Below, piece by piece: positions 1 through 8,291 of a stretch of DNA of 34,372 bases. This DNA comes from JAVBRU01 sp031547595 (GTDB taxonomy: Bacteria > Bacillota > Clostridia > Christensenellales > Aristaeellaceae), in assembly GCA_031547595.1 (NCBI GenBank), contig JAVBRU010000084.1, forward strand, positions 1 through 34,372. Reading direction: 5' to 3'. The position numbers were made by a program, and so were the translations under genes. The number at the start of each line of letters is the position of its first letter. The stretch's first letter is position 1. The notes beneath the pieces are model-generated. The model was not told the origin of the DNA. It made no database searches and saw only the letters and a program-made list of their open reading frames with translations.

Positions 1-2
1 GT

Positions 3-755
3 GCGCCCACCGATAATGACAAGGGTTGGCGCGGCGCGGCAAAATCCTGGGAGCAGCTGGGGCTGCACCGCCTGATGCGCCGGAACGAAGTGTTCGAGGC
101 AGACCTCAAAGCCAACACCGCCACCATCCAAATCAGCAGCGTGTATGCGCAAAAGAGCCAGCCGCCAGTCGTTCGTTTCTTGCAGGTATACATCGTGACG
201 GGCGAGGGCAAAGTGAACCTCACCTACACCTACGAACCGCTTCAGGATAACCTGCCCTATCTGCCGCGCCTGGGCATCCGCTTTGTGATGCCCCGCGCGT
301 TTGAGCGCCTTTTGTGGCTGGGGCGCGGCCCGCACGAGAGCTATCCCGACAAAAAAACAGGCGCGTTTATCGGCCTGTTTGAGAGCACTGTGGAGCAAAC
401 CAACGAGCCGTATGTGCGGCCGCAGGAGAATGGCGCGCATGAGGACACCGCCTTTGCCGCCATTCTGAACCTGCAGGGGCAGGGCCTTTTGATGACGGGC
501 GATGGCTTCAGCTTCAGCGCGCATCACTACACGCCGGAGCAATTGACCGCCGCCACACATACGTACGAACTGGTTCCCCAGCCCTTTACCCAGGTGCTGG
601 CGGACGGCGCGATGGGGCCGCTTGGCAGCAACAGCTGCGGGCCAGAGCCCTTGGAAAAGGACCGCCTATACCTGAAAGAACCGCGGAGCTTCCACATGGC
701 CTTCCTGGCCGTGGATGCGCAGACAATGGATATTGCGGATTCTGCCAAAGTATAA
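3..755 (+). CDS. lacZ: Beta-galactosidase (GH2), C-terminal part, cut by window edge
   Basis: This is the 3' end of a glycoside hydrolase family 2 beta-galactosidase, which hydrolyses terminal beta-galactosides in the cytoplasm. The frame is open from the first bases and opens with APTDND, the usual start of the beta-galactosidase small-chain (last) domain. The family signatures follow: LPRLGIRFVMP, WLGRGPHESYPD, and near the end GPLGSNSCGPEPL. About 250 residues are visible; the catalytic TIM barrel and N-terminal domains lie upstream of the window, so the start cannot be given. The reading frame ends cleanly and a strong hairpin terminator follows, so this looks like the last gene of its transcript. 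Family assignment is confident; substrate preference is not visible. Confidence 0.93.
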   Translation, partial: APTDNDKGWRGAAKSWEQLGLHRLMRRNEVFEADLKANTATIQISSVYAQKSQPPVVRFLQVYIVTGEGKVNLTYTYEPLQDNLPYLPRLGIRFVMPRAFERLLWLGRGPHESYPDKKTGAFIGLFESTVEQTNEPYVRPQENGAHEDTAFAAILNLQGQGLLMTGDGFSFSAHHYTPEQLTAATHTYELVPQPFTQVLADGAMGPLGSNSCGPEPLEKDRLYLKEPRSFHMAFLAVDAQTMDIADSAKV

Positions 756-765
756 TACGCATAGC

Positions 766-804
766 AAAAGCGGGCGGAGGGCACTGCCTTCTGCCCGCTT
801 TTCA
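766..804 (+). terminator. Rho-independent terminator after lacZ
   Basis: AAAAGCGGGC-GGAGG pairs with CCTTC-TGCCCGCTTTT around a short loop. The stem is flanked by A- and T-runs. It lies between the lacZ stop and the next ribosome-binding site. Confidence 0.85.
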
Positions 805-824
805 TTAATATATCGAGGCTTTTT

Positions 825-1586
825 ATGCAACTGACATTTTCGATGTTCCTGATCGTCTGCCCCCTGGTGTTTCTATCCGGCTTTATCGACAGCATTGCGG
901 GCGGCGGCGGGCTGATTTCGCTGCCCGCGTATTATCTGGCCGGGCTCAACCCCGTTGTGGCCTCCGGCACCAACAAACTGAGTGCTATGCTGGGCACAAC
1001 GGTTGCCACCACCACCTACGCAAAAAACGGACGCATCCAATGGAAAGAAGCCGTGTGCGCATTGATAGGCGCACTGCCCGGCAGCTATCTGGGCGCGTGG
1101 CTGCTGCGCATTGTGCCACTTGACACCGCGCGGCTGCTGGTGCTGTGCGCGCTGCCGCTGGTGGCGCTGTTTGTGCTGCGCAGCAAAACCAATCTGCCGC
1201 CGCGGCAGTTGATAAAAGACCGCTGGACGCTGCCCGCCTGCGCGGCCATCGGCCTGGTGGTCGGCGTCTATGACGGCATGATCGGCCCTGGCACGGGCAC
1301 ATTCCTGCTGTTGATTTTCCTGTCTGTAATCGGGATGGAGGCGCTCAGTGCCTCCGGCAGCGCAAAGCTTGTCAACCTGGGCAGCAATGTGGGTGCGTTT
1401 ATATCGATGGCACTGACGGGCAATGTGCTGTATCTGCTGGCGCTGCCCGCCGCGGCGTTTGCCATGCTGGGCAACCTCTTGGGTGCGCGCCTGGCACTCA
1501 AACACGGGGCCAAGCTGGTGCGCGCGCTACTGATTGCGGTGCTGGTGCTGATGATGGCCAAACTGGCGTATGATATGCTTGTGTAA
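825..1586 (+). CDS. TauE/SafE (YfcA-like) membrane exporter
   Basis: A 253-residue, very hydrophobic protein of the TauE/SafE (formerly DUF81) family, which exports small organic or sulfur anions. The family hallmark lies near the N-terminus, SGFIDSIAGGGGLISLP, followed by NPVVASGTNKLS. The second half-repeat contains GVYDGMIGPGTGTFLLL and SGSAKLVNLGSN, the mirrored motif expected for this two-repeat fold. About eight membrane segments can be drawn. The start at 825 has GAGG six bases upstream. The gene stands alone between the lacZ terminator and the convergent transglutaminase gene, so context does not indicate the substrate. Confidence 0.9.
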   Translation: MQLTFSMFLIVCPLVFLSGFIDSIAGGGGLISLPAYYLAGLNPVVASGTNKLSAMLGTTVATTTYAKNGRIQWKEAVCALIGALPGSYLGAWLLRIVPLDTARLLVLCALPLVALFVLRSKTNLPPRQLIKDRWTLPACAAIGLVVGVYDGMIGPGTGTFLLLIFLSVIGMEALSASGSAKLVNLGSNVGAFISMALTGNVLYLLALPAAAFAMLGNLLGARLALKHGAKLVRALLIAVLVLMMAKLAYDMLV

Positions 1587-1598
1587 CACATTAGAGCA

Positions 1599-3887
1599 TT
1601 ACACCCTCAGCGCCCGTCCCTTGCCAAAGCGCACCGCGCGGCGCACAACCACCCACACGCGCTGGTACCAGGGCAGGCTATCCCGCAGCGCCGCGTACGC
1701 CTTGCGCGTGTTGAGCGGCACAGGCATCGTATGGCCATACACCGCCGCCTGGATATCGGGCAGCAGCTCTTGCAAAATGGGCTGACCCTTCTCTGCCGCG
1801 CGGGCGGCAAAGCCGGCCAGGGTTTCGGTGGGCGCGCGGGCAAGGCCCTTGATGGCCAGCATATCGTTGATGGCGCTGTAGTAGATTAGTAACGCCTGAT
1901 TGGGGTTTCGCTTGGCATGCCGCTGCGGGCTGACCCACAGCAGGCGCGCAGTAATCAGCGCAACGATAGCGATGATCAATAGCAGCCACCACAGCCAGCG
2001 CAAATCCTGAGGCGGCTTGTTGTTGGAAGTATTCGGGGGGCTGGAAGGCTCGTCCGAGGGAGGCGGCGTCGCGCCCGGCTCCAGCGTGGGGGACGGCGAC
2101 GGGCTGGGCGTGTTGCCCTGGCTGTCCTCCGGCTCGTCCGAAGGGTTCGGCGACGGGCTGGGGGACGGCGACGGCGAGGGGGAAGGAGAGTTGGACGGCG
2201 ACGGCGTCGCATGCGGATCGGGCGAGGGCGAGTTGGACTGTTGGTTGGTCGGCGGCTCGTTCTGCTGGTTGATCAGGCCGGTGGCATCAAAGGTGAGCCA
2301 GCCAAAGCCGTTGAAGTATACCTCCGTCCAAGCGTGCGCATGCTCTCCCGTCACAACGGCTACGCCGTCCTCATTGGGCACGGCGATAAAGCCGGTCACA
2401 TAACGCGCAGGCAGCCCTTCCATGCGGCACAGGATGGTCATGGCCGATGCAAAATACGTGCAATAGCCCTTCTTTTCCAGCAGCAGGAAGTATGCCACAA
2501 AATCGTTATTGGCGGGCGGGGTGTTGACTTTCAGGCTGTAGGTGTAGTGCTCTTTCAGGTAAGTTTGGATGGCCAGCGCTTTTTCGTAGGGCGTGCCCGC
2601 GCCGCGAGCAGCCTCAGCGGCGATGGCATAAATCTCCTGCTGCATGTGCGCAGGGATTTGCAGATAAGCCTGCGCCACTTCGTCATAGTGCGCGTCCTTC
2701 AAGGTGGCACCCTGCTTGATCAGCGCCTCGGTGGCGGTATCGCCCGCGCGAAGGGGCAGATAAGTGGCGGTGTATTCGTCGCCCACCTGCAGGTTGCGGG
2801 TGATGAACAGCTCGCTGGCGGTGTTGTAGTACAACACCATCTGGCTGGTGCTCATCTGCAAAGTGCGGGTGCGTTGGGGCACAAACAGCGTGGTAGAGCC
2901 ATTGCCCAGCATGTGCACCGTCACGGTTTCGGGCTGAACGGTGTTTTGCGGCGGGAGGGTATGGTCAAACAGCGTATCGCGCAGGGCCGTATAGCGCGGG
3001 GAAATATACAGATAGCGGCGGCTGCTGAGGCCGTCCACCCAGTTGATGCCGGTGTATTCGTTATAAATGGTGCCGCGAAGGTATACCGTGCGGCCCGTGG
3101 TGACCTCCATCACGGTGTGCTTCTCCGGCTCCACCGCGCCGCCCAGGCGGTCATTCAGCGGCTGAAATCCTTCCGATTGCAAAGAAAACGCCGCGCGCTG
3201 TTCTGTGAAAAACAAATAATCCTCGATGAAGGTGCGGATGTCTTCCGCCGCTTTTTTGAGGGTCGGGTTGGTGGCAGCACCGCGCGGCAGCAGCAGCATG
3301 GCGGCCAGCACCAATAGCAGCGCCACAGGCAGCACCTGCAAAACGCGGTCCTTTGCGCGCTGCGCAGACAGCATCATCACCATGCCCACCATGGCGGGGA
3401 TAGCAAGGGGCAAAAGCTCCTTCACATCGCCATACAGGCAGCACGCGCCCAGCAAACACACCGTGGTAACGGCGGCAAAGCCAAAGCTTTCAGAGTATAC
3501 CACTGCGATGCAGTACAGCACCATCACCAGGCTCATGCACAGCGCCAGCCAGTTGGCATAGGGCTGCAACGCGCCTGTGACACCGGAGAGCGTAACATAC
3601 AGCGCCTTGCCCACCTCAAATAGCACATGGAACAGGCCGCCGCCAAAGAACGCCCACACCACCTGGGATGCGAACAACAATAGAAGCGCCAGAGAGCGCC
3701 CGCGCGGCAGCAGCGTGAACAAAAAGCCCGCCGCCGTAAAGCCAACGCAAAACAGCAGCACAGGCAGCACCTGCGCGTGCCCCACAAACGCCTGCATCAG
3801 GCACAGCGTCAAACCGCAGGCCAGAAACAGTGCCGTGACGGCGGTGTAGATCCGCTCTTTCAGCGCATTAATTGGCAGGCGTGACAT
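1599..3887 (-). CDS. Membrane transglutaminase-like protein (DUF3488/TgpA type)
   Basis: 762 residues when started at 3887, where GGAGG sits about six bases upstream; a longer open frame to 3980 lacks such a site. The order is: six or so membrane segments in the first 200 residues, an extracytoplasmic region, a transglutaminase-like domain at about residues 420-540, a Ser/Pro linker (about 551-618), one membrane segment (about 631-652), and a cytoplasmic DUF4129-like tail. The catalytic triad is visible as Cys476 in KKGYCTYFASA, His518 in EHAHAWTEV and Asp534 in LTFDATG. The start overlaps the end of the DUF58 gene by 20 bases, giving moxR-DUF58-transglutaminase, a widespread cell-envelope arrangement. 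The true substrate of these enzymes is mostly unknown. Confidence 0.92.
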   Translation of the reverse strand: MSRLPINALKERIYTAVTALFLACGLTLCLMQAFVGHAQVLPVLLFCVGFTAAGFLFTLLPRGRSLALLLLFASQVVWAFFGGGLFHVLFEVGKALYVTLSGVTGALQPYANWLALCMSLVMVLYCIAVVYSESFGFAAVTTVCLLGACCLYGDVKELLPLAIPAMVGMVMMLSAQRAKDRVLQVLPVALLLVLAAMLLLPRGAATNPTLKKAAEDIRTFIEDYLFFTEQRAAFSLQSEGFQPLNDRLGGAVEPEKHTVMEVTTGRTVYLRGTIYNEYTGINWVDGLSSRRYLYISPRYTALRDTLFDHTLPPQNTVQPETVTVHMLGNGSTTLFVPQRTRTLQMSTSQMVLYYNTASELFITRNLQVGDEYTATYLPLRAGDTATEALIKQGATLKDAHYDEVAQAYLQIPAHMQQEIYAIAAEAARGAGTPYEKALAIQTYLKEHYTYSLKVNTPPANNDFVAYFLLLEKKGYCTYFASAMTILCRMEGLPARYVTGFIAVPNEDGVAVVTGEHAHAWTEVYFNGFGWLTFDATGLINQQNEPPTNQQSNSPSPDPHATPSPSNSPSPSPSPSPSPSPNPSDEPEDSQGNTPSPSPSPTLEPGATPPPSDEPSSPPNTSNNKPPQDLRWLWWLLLIIAIVALITARLLWVSPQRHAKRNPNQALLIYYSAINDMLAIKGLARAPTETLAGFAARAAEKGQPILQELLPDIQAAVYGHTMPVPLNTRKAYAALRDSLPWYQRVWVVVRRAVRFGKGRALRV
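2034..2237 (-). repeat. Low-complexity Ser-Pro linker tract within the transglutaminase gene
   Basis: The coding strand carries repeated Ser-Pro dipeptide codons, with runs such as SPSPSPSPSP, interrupted by acidic patches. It corresponds to about residues 551-618, between the transglutaminase domain and the last membrane helix. The tract is probably an extended wall-spanning spacer. Its short tandem DNA repeats make length change by slippage plausible. Confidence 0.8.
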
Positions 3888-5022
3888 AACACACCTCCAC
3901 CAGATGATGTTGCAGCCGGGAAACATACGGTGCAAGCGCCGGTTCCTCAGGCGAGTAGGTGACAAGATACAGCCGGGCACTGGGCCCCATGCGTCGGATG
4001 CGGGACACCGCGTCCACGATCTCCGCGCTTAGGCGCGTGGTCACAATGATGGTCGCGCCCGTTCTTCGCATACGGCGAAGTTCCATATTGAGCACGCGGG
4101 AGAACTCCTCGCCGCCCCGGAAGGTCTGCATCGCCAGCATTTCTTGCAAGAGCTTGAGGTTGCCCGCATGGTCGGACATGAATTCGTTGGCATTTTGCCC
4201 ATACAGCGGCAGGCGCACTGGGCTGCCATCCGCCATTTGCAGCTGCGCGATGGCGACGGAGGTTTCGCACAGTGCGTCGCGCAGGCTCAGCTCGCTCTCC
4301 GGCTTGTCCGTCATGCCCTGGGGCGCGGAGCAGTCCAGGATGATCAGAGTATCCGGCGGCGCGGGCATTTCGAAGGTGCGCACCACCAGTTCGCGCCGGC
4401 GGGAGCTCAGCTTCCAATGGATGCGCTTCATGGCATCGCCGGAGCGGTAGTTGCGCACGCCGTCGGGGGAGGTGTAATCCTCCGTGGTGCGGCCAAGTGC
4501 AATGGAGCCATCGTCGCCCACGGTGAAGCGCGGCTTGTCGATATCAAAGGGCCGGGGCAGCACCAACAGCTGCGCGCCTGCTTCGTGCACCTTGCATTTG
4601 AGGCGGAACAGCCCAAATAAATCCGTCACCAGCAGATAATCCATCTGTGCGCCAAAACTGCCCACATGGCGTGTGGACAGCGGAATGCGCCGCTGGTGCT
4701 TGGTGTAGGGGCGCGTGCCCGCCAAGCACATGCCGTCCTCGCCCATATAGGCATAGTGCGCGTGCAAAGATGCGATGGGCAGCAGGCATTTATGCTCTAC
4801 AGACAACAAAAGATCAGCCCGCTCGCCCCTTGGGACGGACTGGGCGCTGACGCGCTGCGTATACGAAAGCGTGGCGCGCGTCCACAGCGTGCTGACAAGC
4901 CCATACAGAAGCAGAAACGCGGATACATACGCAACCCAATAATACAACAGGTTGCCCAGCGAAAGCGCGCTAATCAAGCTGGCCACCAAAGCGGCCAGCA
5001 AGGCAGACGCACGCCCTGTCAT
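3868..5022 (-). CDS. DUF58 domain membrane protein
   Basis: A 384-residue DUF58 protein. Two membrane segments lie at about residues 5-46, followed by a beta-rich region and the DUF58 signature at residues 190-204 (RNYRSGDAMKRIHWK). A von Willebrand A-like stretch follows, with LIILDCS. The start at 5022 overlaps the moxR stop in an ATGA junction, which indicates translational coupling; a longer open frame to 5367 would run through moxR and is rejected. DUF58 proteins pair with MoxR AAA+ ATPases, and together with the downstream transglutaminase the trio probably forms an envelope assembly or maturation unit. No biochemical function is established for this type. Confidence 0.9.
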   Translation of the reverse strand: MTGRASALLAALVASLISALSLGNLLYYWVAYVSAFLLLYGLVSTLWTRATLSYTQRVSAQSVPRGERADLLLSVEHKCLLPIASLHAHYAYMGEDGMCLAGTRPYTKHQRRIPLSTRHVGSFGAQMDYLLVTDLFGLFRLKCKVHEAGAQLLVLPRPFDIDKPRFTVGDDGSIALGRTTEDYTSPDGVRNYRSGDAMKRIHWKLSSRRRELVVRTFEMPAPPDTLIILDCSAPQGMTDKPESELSLRDALCETSVAIAQLQMADGSPVRLPLYGQNANEFMSDHAGNLKLLQEMLAMQTFRGGEEFSRVLNMELRRMRRTGATIIVTTRLSAEIVDAVSRIRRMGPSARLYLVTYSPEEPALAPYVSRLQHHLVEVCYVTPAN

Positions 5023-5984
5023 GCGCGATAGACGGGCACGGGCACGCTGTCGAGCAGCTGGGACAGCACATGCTGCGCCGCAATGCCCTTCATGCGCGCC
5101 TCGGGCGTTAAAATCAAACGGTGGGAAAGCACCGGCAGCGCCATATGCCGCACGTCGTCGGGCAGCACATAATCGCGCCCGGACAGCATGGCGCAGGCCT
5201 GCGCGGCATGCAATAGCGCAATCGCGCCGCGGGGGGAAGCGCCCAGCTGCAAGCTTTGATGGTTGCGCGTGATGGCCACGATGGTCGCCACGTAGGAGCG
5301 CACCTCGCGGCTGCAATACACGGCGCTCAGCTGATCCTGCAGGCTGACGATTTCGTCCGCACCGCATACCGGCGCCAGGGTTTGCATGGGCGTCACCTGG
5401 CCGCTGTAGCGCTCCAGCACGTCCATTTCTTCTTCAATGGAGGGGTAGCCGATGTTGATGCGCAGGAAAAAACGGTCCATCTGCGCCTCCGGCAGCGGAT
5501 AAGTGCCCACAAAGTCCACGGGGTTCTGGGTGGCCAGCACCATAAAGGGGCGCGGCAGCTGGCGTGTGATACCATCCACCGTCACCTGACCCTCTTCCAT
5601 TACTTCCAGAAGGCTGGATTGGGTTTTGGGCGAGGTGCGGTTAATTTCGTCGGCCAGCACGATCTGGCTCATCACCGCGCCGGGCTTAAATTCCATTTCG
5701 CCCGTTTGCATATTCACCATCGTAAAGCCCGTCACGTCTGAGGGCATGACGTCCGGCGTAAACTGAATGCGCTTGAACGAGCACTGCAGCGAGCGGGACA
5801 GCGCCGCCGCCAGCGTGGTTTTTCCTACACCTGGCACATCCTCAATCAGCACATGTCCTTTGCACAATAAGGCGATGAGCAGAAGCTCGATGGCGTCGTC
5901 CTTGCCGACAATAACGCGGCGAATGTTTTGCTGCAATGCGTAAATCAACGGGCGCGGCTGCGCGGGCATGTGGTTAGGCTGCAT
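5019..5984 (-). CDS. MoxR-family AAA+ ATPase
   Basis: 321 residues, the usual MoxR length. Walker A is PGVGKTT at residues 51-57, Walker B is VLADEINR at 109-116, and sensor 1 is ATQNP at 151-155. A C-terminal lid follows, with SPRGAIALLHAAQA. MoxR ATPases act as chaperones that load cofactors or activate partner proteins, often von Willebrand A or DUF58 proteins encoded next door. It is the first gene of the leftward operon, with the SD GGAAGGAG just ahead of the ATG. The promoter and a small palindrome lie in its upstream region. Confidence 0.95.
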   Translation of the reverse strand: MQPNHMPAQPRPLIYALQQNIRRVIVGKDDAIELLLIALLCKGHVLIEDVPGVGKTTLAAALSRSLQCSFKRIQFTPDVMPSDVTGFTMVNMQTGEMEFKPGAVMSQIVLADEINRTSPKTQSSLLEVMEEGQVTVDGITRQLPRPFMVLATQNPVDFVGTYPLPEAQMDRFFLRINIGYPSIEEEMDVLERYSGQVTPMQTLAPVCGADEIVSLQDQLSAVYCSREVRSYVATIVAITRNHQSLQLGASPRGAIALLHAAQACAMLSGRDYVLPDDVRHMALPVLSHRLILTPEARMKGIAAQHVLSQLLDSVPVPVYRA

Positions 5985-6002
5985 AAAATGCTCCTTCCAA
6001 TA

Positions 6003-6018
6003 ATGTCAAGCATGACAT
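6003..6018. promoter_or_regulatory. Palindrome in the moxR 5' leader, possible operator
   Basis: ATGTCA and TGACAT are perfect inverted arms around a 4-base spacer. The site lies between the predicted moxR -10 element and the ribosome-binding site. A repressor site is an inference from position and symmetry only. Confidence 0.35.
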
Positions 6019-6048
6019 ACATACAAAGTATTCCCTCATACAGAACTT

Positions 6049-6077
6049 AGTATACCAATTGCACGCCCGAAATGCAA
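6049..6077 (-). promoter_or_regulatory. Sigma-A type promoter for moxR operon
   Basis: On the minus strand TTGCAT (6072-6077) and TATACT (6049-6054) are separated by exactly 17 bases. The site lies about 65-90 bases before the moxR start codon. Confidence 0.7.
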
Positions 6078-6126
6078 CACAAATCGTCACCGCTTCGTAA
6101 AACATTTGAAACAAAGAGGCGGAAAG

Positions 6127-6654
6127 CTATTCCAGATCAATCCAATATATCTGCTGCGGCTGCCCTTCGTATACATTCTCGCGCGTCAGCACCCCGCCGC
6201 AGCGCACGGCCGTATGCGCGGATGCGGTGTTCTCCGTCAGGCAAGTGATCATCACCCTTAAGATACCCATCTGCCGTGCGATGTCCAATACCAGCTGCAA
6301 TTGCTGCGTGCCATAGCCTTTTTTCCGCTCTGTGGGGCGGATGCCATAGCCGATGTGCCCGCCATGCTCTGCCAAGTCCGGCGTCAAAGCATGGCGCAAC
6401 TGAATGCTGCCGATGATCTTTCCATCTGCTTTGCGCACAGAAAAGAATGTGCTGGCGTGGATGCCGTCCTTGGACAGCCGTTCTTTTTCGACGGCCAACA
6501 CCATTTCCAGCCACTCATCAAAATCCTGAAACTTTGCCATACCGCAGCTGCCGTTGACGTTGCTTTCTCCAAAATCGAAAAATTCTTGCCGGTATTCCCA
6601 AATTTCTTTTTGGTTTTGCTTGGATGCGGGCATCAGATACAGGCTGTTGTTCAT
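6127..6654 (-). CDS. GNAT family N-acetyltransferase
   Basis: 175 residues from the ATG at 6654, which has GGGGAGG seven bases upstream. A longer open frame exists but lacks such a site. The GNAT acetyl-CoA binding motif A is visible as IGYGIRPTERKKGYGTQQLQ, followed by the helix LVLDIARQMG and the family's C-terminal pattern ENTASAHTAVRCGG. GNAT enzymes transfer acetyl groups from acetyl-CoA to amines of small molecules or proteins. The N-terminal part, with DFDEWLEMV, resembles the group often annotated as YjcK/RimJ-like small-molecule acetyltransferases. It is divergently transcribed from the DUF951-lepB operon. The acceptor is not predictable. Confidence 0.9.
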   Translation of the reverse strand: MNNSLYLMPASKQNQKEIWEYRQEFFDFGESNVNGSCGMAKFQDFDEWLEMVLAVEKERLSKDGIHASTFFSVRKADGKIIGSIQLRHALTPDLAEHGGHIGYGIRPTERKKGYGTQQLQLVLDIARQMGILRVMITCLTENTASAHTAVRCGGVLTRENVYEGQPQQIYWIDLE

Positions 6655-6681
6655 TGCAATTCCTCCCCTGCTTGTGTCCAC

Positions 6682-6711
6682 ATTGTAGCATATAAAGTGC
6701 AAATGCGGCAA
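6682..6711 (-). promoter_or_regulatory. Probable promoter of the GNAT gene
   Basis: On the minus strand TTGCCG (6706-6711) and TACAAT (6682-6687) are 18 bases apart. They lie 28-57 bases before the GNAT start codon. The -35 element is imperfect. Confidence 0.5.
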
Positions 6712-6760
6712 TCCCGAAGGGGCATTCCCTGTAGCACAGCACAATTTGATGGAATTAACA

Positions 6761-6789
6761 TTGAAAAAAAACAAACATATGTGTATAAT
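6761..6789 (+). promoter_or_regulatory. Sigma-A promoter of the DUF951-lepB operon
   Basis: TTGAAA (6761-6766), a 17-base spacer and a perfect TATAAT (6784-6789) precede the DUF951 gene by 30 bases. An A-rich spacer follows the -35. Confidence 0.8.
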
Positions 6790-6818
6790 AGAGCAAACAC
6801 CGCAATCAGGAGGCGCGT

Positions 6819-7022
6819 ATGGAAGGTGAAATCCGTCTTAGCGATATTGTGCAAACGCGCAAAGCGCATCCCTGCGGGGCAGACACATGGCTGGTCATCC
6901 GCATTGGCGCGGATATCAAAATGAAGTGCCAGGGCTGTGGGCGAATCGTCATGCTGGACCGCGAGGTATTCCTCAAGCGCCGCAAGAAGACAATCACCCA
7001 AGGCCCTGCGCCTATGTTGTAA
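6819..7022 (+). CDS. DUF951 family small protein
   Basis: A 67-residue basic protein matching DUF951, a small family widespread in Bacillota. The family pattern is clear: RKAHPCGADTW, then IRIGADIKMKCQGCGR and the hydrophobic VMLDREVF. Cys19, Cys37 and Cys40 suggest a metal site, although a fourth cysteine is absent. AGGAGG lies seven bases before the ATG. The function is not established; an RNA-, ribosome- or DNA-associated role is only a guess from size and charge. The lepB ribosome-binding site overlaps its stop codon, so the two genes are co-transcribed. Confidence 0.88.
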   Translation: MEGEIRLSDIVQTRKAHPCGADTWLVIRIGADIKMKCQGCGRIVMLDREVFLKRRKKTITQGPAPML

Positions 7023-7036
7023 GGAGGTCTTTTGTG

Positions 7037-7672
7037 ATGAGTGCGCAACCTTCCCCCGCGAAAGCGCCCAAAGTTGACGAAAAGAAAAAAAAGGGCAAGG
7101 AGAAACCAAAGAAAACAGTGGGTCAAGAGATTATGAGCTGGGTGTGGACCATTCTGGCTGCCTTGGCCATTGTGCTGGTCATCCGTACCTTTGTGTTTGA
7201 GCCGATCCGCGTGGACGGCGCCAGCATGACCAACACCCTGGCCGATAAAGAAGTGGTGTTTGTCTCCAAGCTGGACTATTTGTTTGGCGATTTGCAGCGC
7301 AACGATGTGGTCATTTGCCGTTATCCCGGCCGCATCACCTCCTCTGTGTCCCTTGGCGCGGCGCTGTCCATCAACAACTACACCCTGTTTGTGAAGCGCC
7401 TGGTGGCGCTGCCCGGCGACACGGTGGAAATCAAAGAGCACAAGCTGTATGTGAATGGCGACCTGGTGGAGGATCCGGAATTTATGGCGTCTAAGCCCAG
7501 CGATTATGCGCTTCGCACCCTTGGCAAGGATGAGTACTTTGTAATGGGCGACAACCGCTACACCAGCCATGACAGCCGTTCCAGCGATGTGGGCCCGCTC
7601 AGCCGCGATATGATCATGGGCAAGGTCAAGTTTGTGCTTTGGCCGCTCAACGCCATCCGCGGAATCGAATAA
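7037..7672 (+). CDS. lepB: Signal peptidase I
   Basis: A 211-residue membrane-anchored serine protease that removes signal peptides from secreted proteins outside the membrane. A Lys-rich cytoplasmic N-terminus (residues 7-27) precedes one membrane helix at about 31-53. Box B carries the nucleophile Ser63 in RVDGASMTNTL, the general base Lys120 lies in LFVKRLVALPGD, and box E is MGDNRYTSHDSR at 170-181. The short single-anchor form is typical of Gram-positives. An in-frame GTG three bases upstream of the chosen ATG is an alternative start; AAGGAGGT precedes both. A strong terminator ends the operon. Confidence 0.96.
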   Translation: MSAQPSPAKAPKVDEKKKKGKEKPKKTVGQEIMSWVWTILAALAIVLVIRTFVFEPIRVDGASMTNTLADKEVVFVSKLDYLFGDLQRNDVVICRYPGRITSSVSLGAALSINNYTLFVKRLVALPGDTVEIKEHKLYVNGDLVEDPEFMASKPSDYALRTLGKDEYFVMGDNRYTSHDSRSSDVGPLSRDMIMGKVKFVLWPLNAIRGIE

Positions 7673-7686
7673 CAGCTTTCAGTTGC

Positions 7687-7728
7687 AATCAACGCGCAGC
7701 CCGTGTCAGGGTTGCGCGTTGATTTTTA
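7687..7728 (+). terminator. Rho-independent terminator after lepB
   Basis: AATCAACGCGCA pairs perfectly with TGCGCGTTGATT around a loop of about 14 bases. It is followed by a TTTTT run. Confidence 0.9.
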
Positions 7729-7820
7729 ATGAATTTTCCTTCACAAGAATATTTTGCACTTCCCGGGCGTCTTCTATATGTCAGGCTTGATGATGCTACC
7801 AAAGAGTAAGAGGTGTTTCC

Positions 7821-8291
7821 ATGACAGATCAGGAACTGGGCGATAAAATCATGCAGCACCGTGATATGCTGTACCGCATCAGCTGCGGCATCCTCTCCTG
7901 CCAGCAGGACCGGGAGGACGCGTTGCAAAACGCCATCGAAAAGGCGTGGCGCAAGGCATCGCACCTGCGGGATGAGGACAAGTTTCGCCCCTGGCTGGCG
8001 CGGGTGATGATCAACGAGTGCTACTCGCTGCTGCGAAGGCTGAAGCACGAGACGCCCTACGAGGTACTGCCGGAAATCCCCTATGTCCAGCGGGACGAAG
8101 GGTTTGCCGTGCGCGAGGCGCTGGACAGCCTGGAAGCCGATCTTCGCCTGCCCTTGATCCTGCATTACATGGAGGGCTTCACCATCGACCAGATTGCCAC
8201 TGCGCTGCGCTGCCCTAAGGGCACGGTGCTGTCCCGGATGAACCGGGGGCGCAAGCGCTTGAAGAGCCTACTAAAGGAGGACATCGTATGA
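7821..8291 (+). CDS. ECF-type RNA polymerase sigma factor (unit A)
   Basis: A 156-residue ECF sigma-70 factor. Region 2 includes REDALQNAIEKAWRKASHLR and KFRPWLARVMINECYSLLRR; region 4 includes LPLILHYMEGFTIDQIATAL and the recognition helix PKGTVLSRMNRGRKRLK. There is no extra C-terminal domain. The stop overlaps the start of the downstream membrane protein in an ATGA junction, the usual sigma/anti-sigma coupling. The protein is clearly different from the three near-identical sigma factors further on, so it is an older relative rather than a recent copy. Target promoters cannot be read from the window. Confidence 0.93.
   Translation: MTDQELGDKIMQHRDMLYRISCGILSCQQDREDALQNAIEKAWRKASHLRDEDKFRPWLARVMINECYSLLRRLKHETPYEVLPEIPYVQRDEGFAVREALDSLEADLRLPLILHYMEGFTIDQIATALRCPKGTVLSRMNRGRKRLKSLLKEDIV

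Noticed and set aside
7754..7780. Promoter TTGCAC/TATATG before sigma A
   Set aside because: The spacer is only 15 bases and the -10 is poor. An autoregulated ECF promoter could exist but no second example was available for comparison.
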